This document shows, piece by piece, positions 1-12,300 of a stretch of 64,000 nucleotides of DNA; within the stretch, counting starts at the first letter, position 1; each line of letters opens with the position of its first letter. The stretch covers positions 42,123-106,122 of the forward strand of contig LUCH01000048.1 of NCBI GenBank assembly GCA_013368495.1, read 5' to 3'. Both the position numbers and the translations under genes were made by a program. Under the pieces are notes generated by a model. The model did no database searches, was not told the origin of the DNA, and saw nothing but the letters and a program-made list of their open reading frames with translations. The DNA is from Paragonimus heterotremus (lineage: Eukaryota; Platyhelminthes; Trematoda; Plagiorchiida; Troglotrematidae).

Positions 1-1189
1 TCCGGAGTTAAGAGGATCAGTCAACGTTTGTTTAGAATTACTACTGAAACAGTAGAAATCCACTTCTGTCGTATCTACAGTGATAATGGCGCCTGCCGTA
101 GTCACTAACTTGAACCCGGTTACCACGACCATTATTCCCGTCTTAGTTCAGGGAGCTTTGCTATATCCAACCCACATGTGATCTTTTGTACCAGCTGGCA
201 CCGAACATATTCCACTGTGTACGATAGAAACTCGACTTAATTTGAATCTGTTCACATTCCTTTGTATGGAATCGCCCAAGTTGTCATTAATATGATGGAG
301 TTGAAAATTAACCAACCTTTAATCAGACAGTTTATGGATTGTCGCTAGCGTGCATTTTTTGGTCACACTTTTACATTGGACGTTCACTCAGTTGGCCTAA
401 CTGGTAACAAAGATTTAGTTTTACAAAAGATGCTTATACGTTTTGCTCTCCCCAGTGTTCGTTGCCCATTGGCGAGTCATTACTTTCTAGTTATCGCTGT
501 GGATTCACTTTGTCTGTCAGATTTGTTCATTCATACATAACAGTCCTTTTACTGGGTTAAACAGAACTGAATACTTTTGCTCTGTTTAGTCAGCTGTCGA
601 GGTGACGTTTTTGGCTAACGTAATCACCCGGATAATTGCACATTAACACATCTTTACACTGTATCTGGCTACATGAGGGTTTTGAAGCTGATATATTGCG
701 TGGTGACTATGTTCCGAGTAGGAGTAGGAAGCAACTGTCTGTTGCAGAATTCTTATCATAATATTGCTAGCTTCTATAGCGTGATTTTTATTTAGTTTTT
801 TTTTTGACTGAGGTGGTTTTTCGTGACCGCTGGACGAGAAGGGTTTGCTATTACAATCTACGTTTTTTGTTGTTGATCATAGGATTCACTTCAACGATCG
901 TGTGTGTTATGTTATGGTTCACCCACAAAACTGTTTCAGAGTCATTGTCCTACAAACTTTGATATGCATACACCGTTATCCCCAGGTGAACAGTGATAAG
1001 TGTCCTCTGAAATTATGTAATGTGAATTTTCCAAGACACCATTTTGAGTGAGAACTGACTCTTGTTTAGCAATTGTGTTTTGGATCTGTTAATTTTGTAG
1101 ATAATTTTTACCTGTTCCAAACGCAACCGTAAGCTTCTTTCTCTGACTTTTTCAGTTTCCGTGTTGATGCTTCTATTTTTCACTCCCAG
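1..1189 (+). other. 3' end of an upstream ATP13A1 intron
   Basis: This is non-coding sequence ending in a pyrimidine-rich tract and the acceptor TCCCAG at 1189. No conserved exon or repeat was recognised. A 68-codon open frame at 845-1051 has no recognisable similarity. Confidence 0.75.
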
Positions 1190-1462
1190 GTGTTGCGCTT
1201 CTCAACGAAGCGGAACGGAATGTGCCAGCTGCTCCAGTTAACGCGGGCTTAACTGGAATCAGATCCAGTTCAGCTGGTAATGTACGTGGTCGTGTCGGTG
1301 ACCATAACTCTCTCGCTGCACGTGGCGACGGTAAGGGCCCTATCAGTACGCGTTTAACATCGTCATTGTCCGCTGAGGCCGAACAAGATGTGTCCGTGGT
1401 CCGATTAGGGGATGCAAGTATTGCGGCTCCATTCACTGCTAAAATGCCTTCACCTTCCGGAG
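1190..1462 (+). CDS. ATP13A1: ATP13A1 exon A: end of P domain, insert and start of M5 approach
   Basis: The acceptor is CACTCCCAG and the donor is G|GTAAGT. Two bases complete a codon begun upstream. The exon then opens with VALLNEAERN, the glycine of the conserved GVALL being split across the intron. That motif follows the GDGTNDVGALK hinge of P-type ATPases, which must be in the previous exon. A hydrophilic Ser/Ala/Gly/Arg-rich segment of about 65 residues follows, matching in position the insert found only in P5A pumps. The exon then gives VVRLGDASIAAPFTAKM, the strongest family signature. It ends after the first base of a codon. Confidence 0.92.
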
Positions 1463-4400
1463 GTAAGTCACTTTATTTTTCGTGTGAAAAGCAGATGACA
1501 TTTTCGACGTGACGCATTGTTACTATATGATGTGATAACGGATACACAACTCACACAGTCGAATATACCAATATGGACTGCTGTGAATCGTTCTTTTTCG
1601 GCCTGACCAACATGATACTACATTGTGACGTAATGTGGCAAATCACTAGGAGCACCGGTTTGAAGAATGTGCCATCCAATGTCTCATAAATTGTCTCATG
1701 TAATGGATTCTCCTTTATTATCCTGTCAGATGTTACCTTCGTTTGGAGTTCTTTGAAGGCGATTTCCACTCAGGCTGATTGAACTCTTCTCCCACAAAAG
1801 CGGAGAGAAAGTGCTCGCCAGTCTACTTATCGGTGTTACAGTTTTAATGCTCACTAGTGATGCTGGTAGATTCCAGTTCGAACTGCCGGGACAGTCGATC
1901 CTCTAGAATGGCGCGTGTTACAGTAGGATGGGTGGATAGCTGGATCTAAATGCAAAATTTCCGTTTTCTCAGCTTGGTTTCAACAGTTACCGTCTACCGC
2001 GTTTTGGCGTGACGCTTGAGTCATGGATTTGAATCTGGCGGAAGCTCTGATTTTTCACAGTTAGATCTTTCCCAAGCTGAATTTTAAAACATGCTGGATA
2101 TGAGTATTATTCACTCTTCTGAACTCTAATTTGATCGTCACGATGCCGTTAAACTCATTAAATTAGGTAGACTTGCGTGATATTTTCACACAAACATCGG
2201 ACCCGCTTTTATGTTCCCTGGAAACTACGTGCAGAAGCACATCTGATATAAGTGTTATGTGAAGGTTTCCGTGCGTTCTGAGCGCGACGTTCTTAACATG
2301 CAGACAATAGGGTGGGGAGGGAATATCCAATAATTTAACCCCAGAAATTCTAATGATATTTTGTATCCCTATATCTTAAGGTTGAACTTTTCCAATTTTT
2401 CCCAGAACCATTTCTATTTCACGCCGTTCGGCTAATTGTCCACCTGCTCATCATTGCTGTTCATAACCTGGGTTTTAGCAACTTTCTGCGCATTACATGT
2501 GTATGTGTGTCCGTGCTGATCTCGCCACGTACTCGATTCATCCATCTGGTTTCACCAACCACTTATTCGTTCCGGTTCGTGGTTGATCACAGGTTTTGTT
2601 GTGTTCAGCCCACACTGTACATCTACTCGTGCTAGTTCAGATATCCGTTCGCAACTTCATCAAAAATCAAAGTACACTGTTCGTACATTCCATTCTTATG
2701 GGATGGATCACAGTTGTGAATCGTATAGTTAAATGAAGAGCTGTCTTCCGTCTGGTGGTCGGTTTGGGCACGTGATAAACAGTCACAGCTACACGACGCA
2801 GATAAACAATACCAGATCCTGACTGCGTGATTGTTTTCATGTACAGAGTTTGCAATTTCCTGTCGTTCGATTTTTATTCAAAAAATCCTCTATCTCTATT
2901 TCTTCAGTTTGTCATATTATCAAGCAAGGTCGTTGCACTCTGGTGACCACTCTGCAAATGTACAAAATCCTGGCCATCAATGCACTGGTTTGTGCATACA
3001 GTTTTTCTGTGCTCTTCCTCAAAGGATTCAAAACTTCCGACGCGCAAGCTTCTATCCAAGCGATTCTCCTATCAGCTTCGTTCTTGTTCATTTCCCGATC
3101 AAAGGCTAGTAAATTTTTACAGATCTTTTAAGATTCACAAGTATTTTGGTATTTTTAGAATTGTAAACTCGTTTTTCTTTTTCACATTTCTGTCGTATAC
3201 AACAGCGAGGTCGGAATTGTCTGTCTATAGCTACACTTACTGTTAAGATCATGCGGTCGCGGACGAACCTGTCGGCATTCAGCTAGTCTCTAATCTAGTA
3301 TATCGTATGACAACTACGCAAAATCTGGAGGGAAATGTTAACTTATGCGTGTGTCGTATGAAACTTTACTTGAAGTAAACCCAGAATATTTAGGTGGATA
3401 ACTCCATTCTTGATTAATCATTCGTCTAAATGTAATGTTGGAAAACAATGGTGGATGTTGAAATGCTAAAGTTCCATTTTCTTCGTGACAACGTCGGTTT
3501 TTACTACGTCAGCATACTTCAACTTGGAACGATGAGATGGTGTATCATTCCTAAGTGCAGGAGAATAAATCTTTCGTGACTCCCACTTATCCTGTCAGTT
3601 GTCCCAAAAGAATATTGTGTGTAGATCTTTCCGGCCTTTCTTCCATTTCCATTATCACAGCCTCTTAAAACCCTATCCAAAGAACGTCCAATCCCGAACA
3701 TATTTAACCTGTACACGCTACTCACAGTGACGCTCCAATTCCTTGTCCATTTCTCCGTTCTGTATACACTGACTCAAGAGGCGGAAGTTCGCATGCCCGT
3801 CAAGTAAGTCCTTTAACATGGCGGCAAATAGACTCACTATTAATTGTTACGATGCTTTTTTTCGATACTGTTCGCCAGTCGTTCAAGCTTGATAATATCC
3901 GGTCAGTATTTTTTTGCAGTTCTCTAATTACAATGCTCGTTTAACACGAATGGACTGTTTTGCATGTCTTTCTATCAAGCAACGATTAGCCACATCACAC
4001 ACTCCACTCCGCTGGCTGTCATTCTGCCCCCTGGCGACTGTAAGTTAACCATAATCGAGCTTAGATAATAATGGACAGCTATGACCGGATATTGACATGT
4101 TGTCTGTGATGATCAGGTTATTGTCTACACTAGACTGGGGTGTGTTTGCTCGCTCGTTAAGCTAATTTATGGAATAAATTCTGTTAATCGAGTTGAATCT
4201 CGTCTGAAAGCGGTCATCAATTCGAACTAATCGTCTGATCTACCCGACAATAGGCGATCATTTCATATTCGTTAATCGGCCCAGCATTTCTGTTTCTCTT
4301 CATTAAGAACTTGGTTATAACTAGTTAAATGTTCAAAAAGCCTATTGATAACCTCATATTTCATGATTCACGTCCTGGGCACTTCGGATGGCTAGATTCA

Positions 4401-6262
4401 GGAAGTCTGACAACACGTTCCCCGTGTATGTCTCATGCAGCCACATAACAAAAAAGCAGTCTGCTCGTAGTGTTTCTCGTTGATGTGGAAACAGTCACCA
4501 TTTTGAACGGGATGCAAATGATCATCACACAAATCTCCCATTCGACATTGGTGTCAATATTATATGATCTGATCATCCTCTGTTCCGTTCTTTCGTACTC
4601 CAGGGCATCCGTGCGCATAAAGCTCATTTGTGTTTTTTCCTTCATTACTCACTGGACGTTCAACTAAGCACATTTATCAGTATGCAGATTGACAACGTTG
4701 TTCACGTGATAAAATAATATTCAATCTTTCTATGTATGAATGTACGTACGAATGAAACCACGTTCGATGAAGCATATATGGGGACAAATGATCCATGAAC
4801 GAAACTAGAAGAACAGGCAACCTTTTGAGAACGCGAAATAGTTATTAACTGGACTACCATATAGAGAACACGAAGTTCGCTGGATGAATTTATCCCATAC
4901 ACTCTTTTCACAAACATGTAACACTTGAAACTAAAAGAACCGAGCAGTTCGCTGATTAACAAAAGAACAACTACCAGTGATTTCCTAAACTGGCTTCATC
5001 TTGACTAGGAAACCGAGGCAGGCGTATTGTAACTGTTAAATCTCCCTAGGCGCACAATTTATTACAGTTGAACGCCTTGACCATGCAAGACGATACGGTC
5101 TCCTCTGTTTTGTGGCTGGACTGAGCTATATCTAGAACTCGATGCAGCTGTTGTTTGTTTGCGCGGGACTAAATTAAAAACAACGATATGGATTTAAAAC
5201 AAGATCTCCAGTTTTCGAACCTAACCCTTGCATTTGTGTTTGGGGTTCAGTTAGGATCCTGTGCTTTTGATTGGCGATGTTGTCGGAAACTGTTTAGTCA
5301 ATGACACTTGTGCTGCAAACCTGTATTTCCAAAATTAAGCTCCTCTATTCACTGATCGTTTGATCATCCCCCACGTTTCGTTTCCGTTCTTGTCTTTTTT
5401 ATCTTTTATTTTTAATGATACGGATGTCCACTCCTCTAGTCGACCAACTATTATGTAGGTAACGCTGTACATGGTTTGTTTACTGTGATCATGTACAATG
5501 CACTTTAAACTGGCAAGCTCTTAGACTAGATTTTATGTTTACTTTTAACGATAGTCAACACGACTCACTGTTAGTTATGTCGATCACCTCGTTAAGTAAT
5601 TCATTTCCATTCTAATTCTAATGTGATAATACTGATACCGATTTCGAACAGCATTTTTTATGCCGTACCGGTTAGGAGCTAACTATGTCTGTTTCTCCCT
5701 CTTCTTAAAATCAAACTTACTTCTATATGTGACTATATCTATTTTCTGTTGCCTTCCCATTCATTCAGAGATGTTGATTTTATCGATGTACACGCTGAAT
5801 TCGAACCCTCTATCCTAAACACAGTGGTGTATCTGATTTCAACTGGAATGCAGGTAAGCCTTAGCTAGTTCATTGCAACCAATTGTATGTAAATCCTATA
5901 GATTGTTCAATCTGAACTATGCTGACAACATTGTTGGGTTGAATTTAACGACGCGCCACTTGGCATCATTCAATTCTGAATTGGCAATGCTTTCATATAC
6001 TCTGTAGGGATCGAATGTTTAGTTTTTATGTACTTACGATACTTTAAACGCGAATCTCACATACTGTGTCAGTCGTAAACTTTCTTGTTTCCAGTGGTCG
6101 CGAACACAATGTAGCTGTTTGTACCAGCAGTAAATTTATCGGGTATATGACGTAAACAACTTGTTATATATTTGTATCATTTTGTTTGACAACGAGTTTT
6201 AGTGTAGATGTGAAACGTCACAATAAATACCCATCACTCGGTGTTTGTCCTTTCTGCACTTA

Positions 6263-6303
<41 letters not shown>

Positions 6304-9300
6304 GTGCAGAAAGGACAAACACCGAGTGATGGGGATATATATATATATATAATTAGAACTACCTAAAATAGTAAGCTTGTCACAAGTGAGATGAAGACGA
6401 AAATCGCGGACTATGTAAAGAGGTTATGGGAGGATAATGTAAGAAAAAGATGTTAAACCGATGCACATGGAGACTTGAGAAACGTGCACCATTGACTTCT
6501 GTTGTTTGCCATATCAAACAACTTTCTTAATTTGAAGCAATTTGTTCCCTTTGTGAATTTGAATAAGGCAATGAGAAGACGTAAATCATGTGATGTTCTC
6601 GGGAGTAACACTTCGTACATTCTGATCACACATAGACATGTAACTAATTTTACAGATTAAGATAAGATTCCGTAGGGCGGAAATAATGGCTTAAGGGATT
6701 AGACAGACGGACACGGAAATGAAGATTAAACAAATGGGAATGCTGACTATCAAGGCAGTCGCAGCGTCAACACAAACTGTTTTTGAACACACAGGGGGGA
6801 TTATAACGTCTGATAGTCAAAGCCTCAGTAAACTGGAGGATACGTTTCCGGTGACTTCGAAAAATCACAGAGAATGCGTCACAAACCTTGACTCTGTGTC
6901 CTGTTTGGATTAGGTGTTTCGCTATCATCATCAATAGCGAAACACCTAATTCAAACAGGACACAGAGTTCACCACGCCTTGTGATCTGTTCTCAGTTGCC
7001 TTTACATTCCCAAAGTGGTTGTCTTGCAAACTGTAGTATACTTGTTGCTGGATGGAATATTCCGGCGAGCGTCTAGAAGTTTCGGTGATCACATAAAGAC
7101 CTAGTTGTTAGCAGCTAAACGGGTGTTAGCACCACACGTATAAATTACGTGCCAAACTTGAGTTCAGCGTGCCTCAGTGTCGTCTGATGGTTGACATCCT
7201 AGACTAGAAGTAAGCACGCTGTGGCAGATATGGAACACTAGTGTCTCTGACAGTTTAGATACGAAAATCTGTGTTTGACGATGAGTTTGCCTTACACCGA
7301 GGCGTAGGGCGAATTTAACACATCCCAACGCATGATCGTAATTCATCCATGTACTCCAGATTGACCTGTCTTCTTGGAGGCGGCTAAACCACCGATAACT
7401 GGCGAACTATTTTCTCGCATGAATGATTTGACAATAGTGGTTGCTAGATGGCATGTTGACGTCCAAAGCTTCGAAAATTGGCACTATTCGGGAACGGACA
7501 ATTATCAACACAAAGTTGCGATAAAAGTTCACCACTGTCTATTCTGCGAATACCGTAGGAGTGCCGACCACGTAGTTCACGGTGGTCAGTCCCTAGCCTG
7601 CCTACTCAGGCGTTCAGGTCCCCAACCGACACTACAATGTCTGTGTACGACATGGTATGCGACGGTGAATGAGCTTATAACAGAGCGCATCTTTGTGTTT
7701 TTATGCCTCTGCGGTGTGTTGGAAAGCAGATGCCACAGTAATATACAGGTGACATATGTGATTGGCTATTCTCGTCGTTCTCATTATTCCTTCGGTTCTG
7801 ATGGCGCATAGACCGGTATCCTCTCAAGTATTGCTTTCCTTGTATTTATATTTATGGAGATTCTAACATCGGTCTGGCTAGTGACTCAAGCCTTCGGGTA
7901 TCTAGACAAGCGCGCTATGAAGCAGACGATGATGATTGGAGATGGAGTACTACGCCAGTATCCTGGAGCCGTTTCAGAAAAACAGCGGATATCAATGGCA
8001 AGGGCCTCCAAAGTACTCACAAGAGCTACCTGTTGAATCGTCTGCATAAGCGTTCGAACAGTGAAAATGGCAAGGTTAAATAGATTTGGGGGAATAAGTA
8101 GGACTCTTGTTGATCGGACATGGTTATCGCTTTGGTTTTTGAACGCCATTCTTCTGACTATGACTTCAGTCATGAGCTGCAAATGAGATAAGTCCCCAGA
8201 GTGTGTTCAGTAACAAGGTTGATAGGTCACCAAGTAAAGAACCATTTAACAACTGGGGTAAATGACACAAATTTGTGTGGGGAGATGGATTATGGTATGG
8301 GAGAGAAATTTGCCGCCTTTCCTTCGGTTAACGAGTTACGGTAGAAACATGATGCGAACTTCGTGGTCAATAATAAGTCTACAAGTTCATGGTGGTTTTG
8401 AGGTCAGGATGCTTCCCAGTTGTCCATATCCCACCAGGAGGTTTACTTGAAGGACCCACCCGGAAAATCTGGTTCAAGAAGCTTGTTCGCAAGACAGCTG
8501 GTGAAACTCGAGGTTGGTAGCCCACTGGGAATTGGTGACCAGTGGTACAGTTCATGCGTCTCCGGATAGATTCCATACATCCAATGTGTTCAGTGTACGC
8601 CGCATGAGTTTACGACAGAAGTTGCCCAGTAGTTCGAAGGTTCACCGAGAAAGCGGTTCTGGCGTAGTAGATCTGCTGAACCGAGGAGTCCAAGGCAACA
8701 GGGCTATTGTGACACTTGCCTCCCGCTGCCGGCGGGTCTAGTAAGCGAACTGGCTCACACACCCCTTGAATGGAATCCAGCCATTCAAGGTACCCCGTAC
8801 CGCTTCTTACGCTTTGGAGGCAGTGGTTACCGCGGTGATTAGTACACCCTCCCAGGGATTTGCGGACAGTTGATGAAGGCCGAATATGTTTGCATACTAT
8901 TCGGACAGTATTCTAAACGGATTTCACCTTGCTAAGGAACCCATATGCTCCCGTTGGATCGTCTAAAACCCGTTCGTAGTCGGTTAATATACACTATTTT
9001 GTAATGCCATTGAGAAGCCTGCGTGAAACTTTATTGAATACCCTGTTGCCCATGGTGAATCCACCATAGCCTGATAGCATTATCTCTCAGTGTCCACGAC
9101 TGCTTACTCACTAGGTGAATATCTCAATTTCGCAGTTACCTCGCACATGGGAGCCCATCCCTCAATCCTTAGACTGGGCAAGAGCCCAGTGGTGTTGGGC
9201 TGACCCATCCTGTCACCCGAATACCGGCTGAATTTCTGGCATTGCTTGGATCAGGCTAGATACAATGGTGGTGAACGTGCTACATATCAGTTGTTAAGCG

Positions 9301-12300
9301 CGCCCTTTTACAAGCGATGTTCACAAATCCATCGATGATCTAGTGGATTAGTGCGTCGGTTCATTTTGAGCCTCGTTTGCATGATCTTCACCTGATAGGT
9401 TGAACCATTGGTGCAATGAAAATTGATGTATCATATATAAAATGGCAGTTTCTAAACTTGTTGACACTTGGAGAGCGGTCAGATCAAGTTTTTTAATGTT
9501 GATCGTGCAGTTAAATGTCCGGTTTTTTAAAATGCGGACGATTATTGTCGTATATCTGAGTGACTGAACTGAAACAAGGTTTCACGTAGCGTTGTGGCTG
9601 ACTTGTTAAGGTATTATCTTTTGTCTTGTTATGGGTGACTAGAAACTTTCTTGGAAAAAGTGCCGATTCACATCAGAGCGTGGATTTTATTTACGTGTTA
9701 CCTTTAAACAAGATAGACACTATCATCGCTATCGGATTAGCATTTTTCTTACCACATTTGGGTCAATCTGGTGACTGGCCCGAGTGTCATTTATGCACAC
9801 TTTTAGCTTTTTTCTCCTATGCGTTCACACCGATATCTGTCGGAGCTCCGGTAGTATTTATTGAGGCTTAGAGAAATTGGTGAAAATCCCAACTGTGTCT
9901 ATGTGCCTATTTTATGTGAACCTTTTGGTTTTCGCCTTTTATGTTCCTTATGATTCATCTTCATGTTCATGTACATCTAGAATGTATCTGGAAGATTACG
10001 ACTCTTTCTTGTCGGTTTTCTTGACGACTACTCATCTCGACTACATAATTTTATATTGACGCTAATATGCACAAGAATAGCCACAAAGATATTCGAGCTG
10101 GTCACATTTGGTTAACTTCCGATTTTTTTATGAGCTACTTGACTTTCTTTCGTGGTATATCAAATCTTGTGGATAGTGTTAACGTTAAGTGTTTCTATGG
10201 GAACTTATCAGTGCTCTCATATCCGTGATGCAAATGTGTCTGGCAGACATGTCTGTCAATCCTCGAGAATTTCGATCTCGCCTCACAAGCTTCGTTGACT
10301 TAGCCACATTTTACGAATACCACATCGTGCTTTGTTTCCGAGTGGTGAATCAGGTTGGAAGCGGCAGCCCGGTAGTTGTCACATGACTTGGGTTCGGGTT
10401 ATGAAAACACTCTGAAGCTTGCTTCAATCAGGCGCTCACGGCTTTCTAACTAGAGTCCGAAGGACATTGAACACTTTTGGTTGAGAACGCTGTTTGATAT
10501 GGGGGAAAATTGAATTCAGTGGCGCTCGTATTACGAGTCTCTGTGTATCTTTGTGTTTTTACTTTCTTCAGCTTACACATTACCTTTTTTTCTGATATTG
10601 TGACACGTTTGCCATCCCATATGGTCTTTACTTGTTAAGTGTATATAATATACTGGTGGATTTAGCTAAATTTGAGGAAATTTAATTATGACCAATGTGA
10701 AATTCAAATCAGCTCTTGGCGCTTCGTTTATCTACGCTTACCATTCTCTGTAAGCCGTGCCCGTTATATCGCATGATATCCATCAGTTACTCCAAGGAAA
10801 GCACTGTTAATATGGTATGGTTGTAGCAACACCCATGGGACCTACCAACACAGCGATGGTGTGCAACGAATTTCTTCCGCTGATTTGATGGTTCTAGTTA
10901 TCTAGCAATTTACGGGGTGTTCACCGAATCGTTATTACGAACAAACTCAATTACTGGAAATTCATCGGAAAAGCAGCCTGGTTGAAAACCAGTGTTATTT
11001 TTATAGGGAAATTCAACGGAAGATCCGTATTATTGCACGCTGTCTTGTGCTTTTTCGGGAAACTCATCTGTGACTATGATATATCTAATATACAGAATCA
11101 TTGGTGCGCATAATTTTGACAGACAAATGGTCAGTAGGTCTCAGTTTTTCTGTCTGTGCGGGGGAGTGCCACAGACCGTAGTCATTTTTGGACATCCCAA
11201 AGCGATAGTGCTCATGAGTACTGCTAAAAGCAGAACATGTGTGTGTGTGTGTGTGTGTACTGCACTTTTAGCGTGACACATTCCTCTTCGACAAACTAAA
11301 GAGAATTTGTTTGTTCATTTCTGTGTGTGCCTTAGAACAAGTGCTTTCCCTACTTAATCAGATCCTCGTTAGGTTCTACGCAAATTTTGATGTATATTTA
11401 CTTGAATTATTCACAAATGGTTCAGATATTAGATGAAAACTAACGGAGTAATTCTAATTAGCTCATAGTGTGATTTAGTCTTGTTCTGTTGGAATTTCAA
11501 ATTTTCTATCTCCTCTTATTGCTTGTGTTGTTCTCCCAGTCTCGCAGTGATTGACAGTTTGTTTCGCGTGTCTGTGAGTAGCGGATACATTTTCACGTTA
11601 TAACTATTACATATCTGCCTTTATCCGTTGGATTGCGTGTGACGTTTGAACAAGTTATTTGTTCGGTTCCGCAGCTTGCATTTTTGTTAATCAAACCGTC
11701 AAGTATGTTTGCTAATATGTCTGCGAGGGTACTACTTTGTCTACATTGCTTTCATTTTACGAGTCTAAACTTAGATGACTAATTACAAGTCAACATAAGT
11801 TTATTTCGAAGTGTTTTGGTTCCCGCTTATTGATACTGAGTTGGCTAACTTTTGGTGAGAATTACTGTACCATCTCTTCGTTGCTTACTTTTGTTAGGTC
11901 TCTGGACGTTATTTTGCTTGTGTCCCTTAAGAACCGTTAGCTGATTCTCCCCCCTTTAATCAGCTGTTAGGTTGGAACGTCCGGATGAACTCAATGCACT
12001 TCACATGGAAAGAGCATGTCTTATCCATGCGAGCTGAGTACAGTAGACCACTGCTTATTTTCTTGTTAAAGTATATGCTACATCCCGTTTTCCCGCTGAT
12101 GATGTGATCGGTGTATTTCGGCTTAGCGACGAATCGTTGTATTTGTGATACATGCTTTTGACTTTGTAAAGACAGTATTTCGCCAGTTAGTTTAAAATTA
12201 ACAGTTTATGGTGTTATAACGTTTATCGAATTGCTTATTGAACTTTTCTCTGTTCGTCTTGTGTATGTGTACTTTGGGTTACTGTCTGAACGGTACGCTT

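Noticed and set aside
7374..7811. 145-codon plus-strand frame
   Set aside because: No recognisable motif or splice context; it lies in a probable inserted block. Listed only as part of that block.
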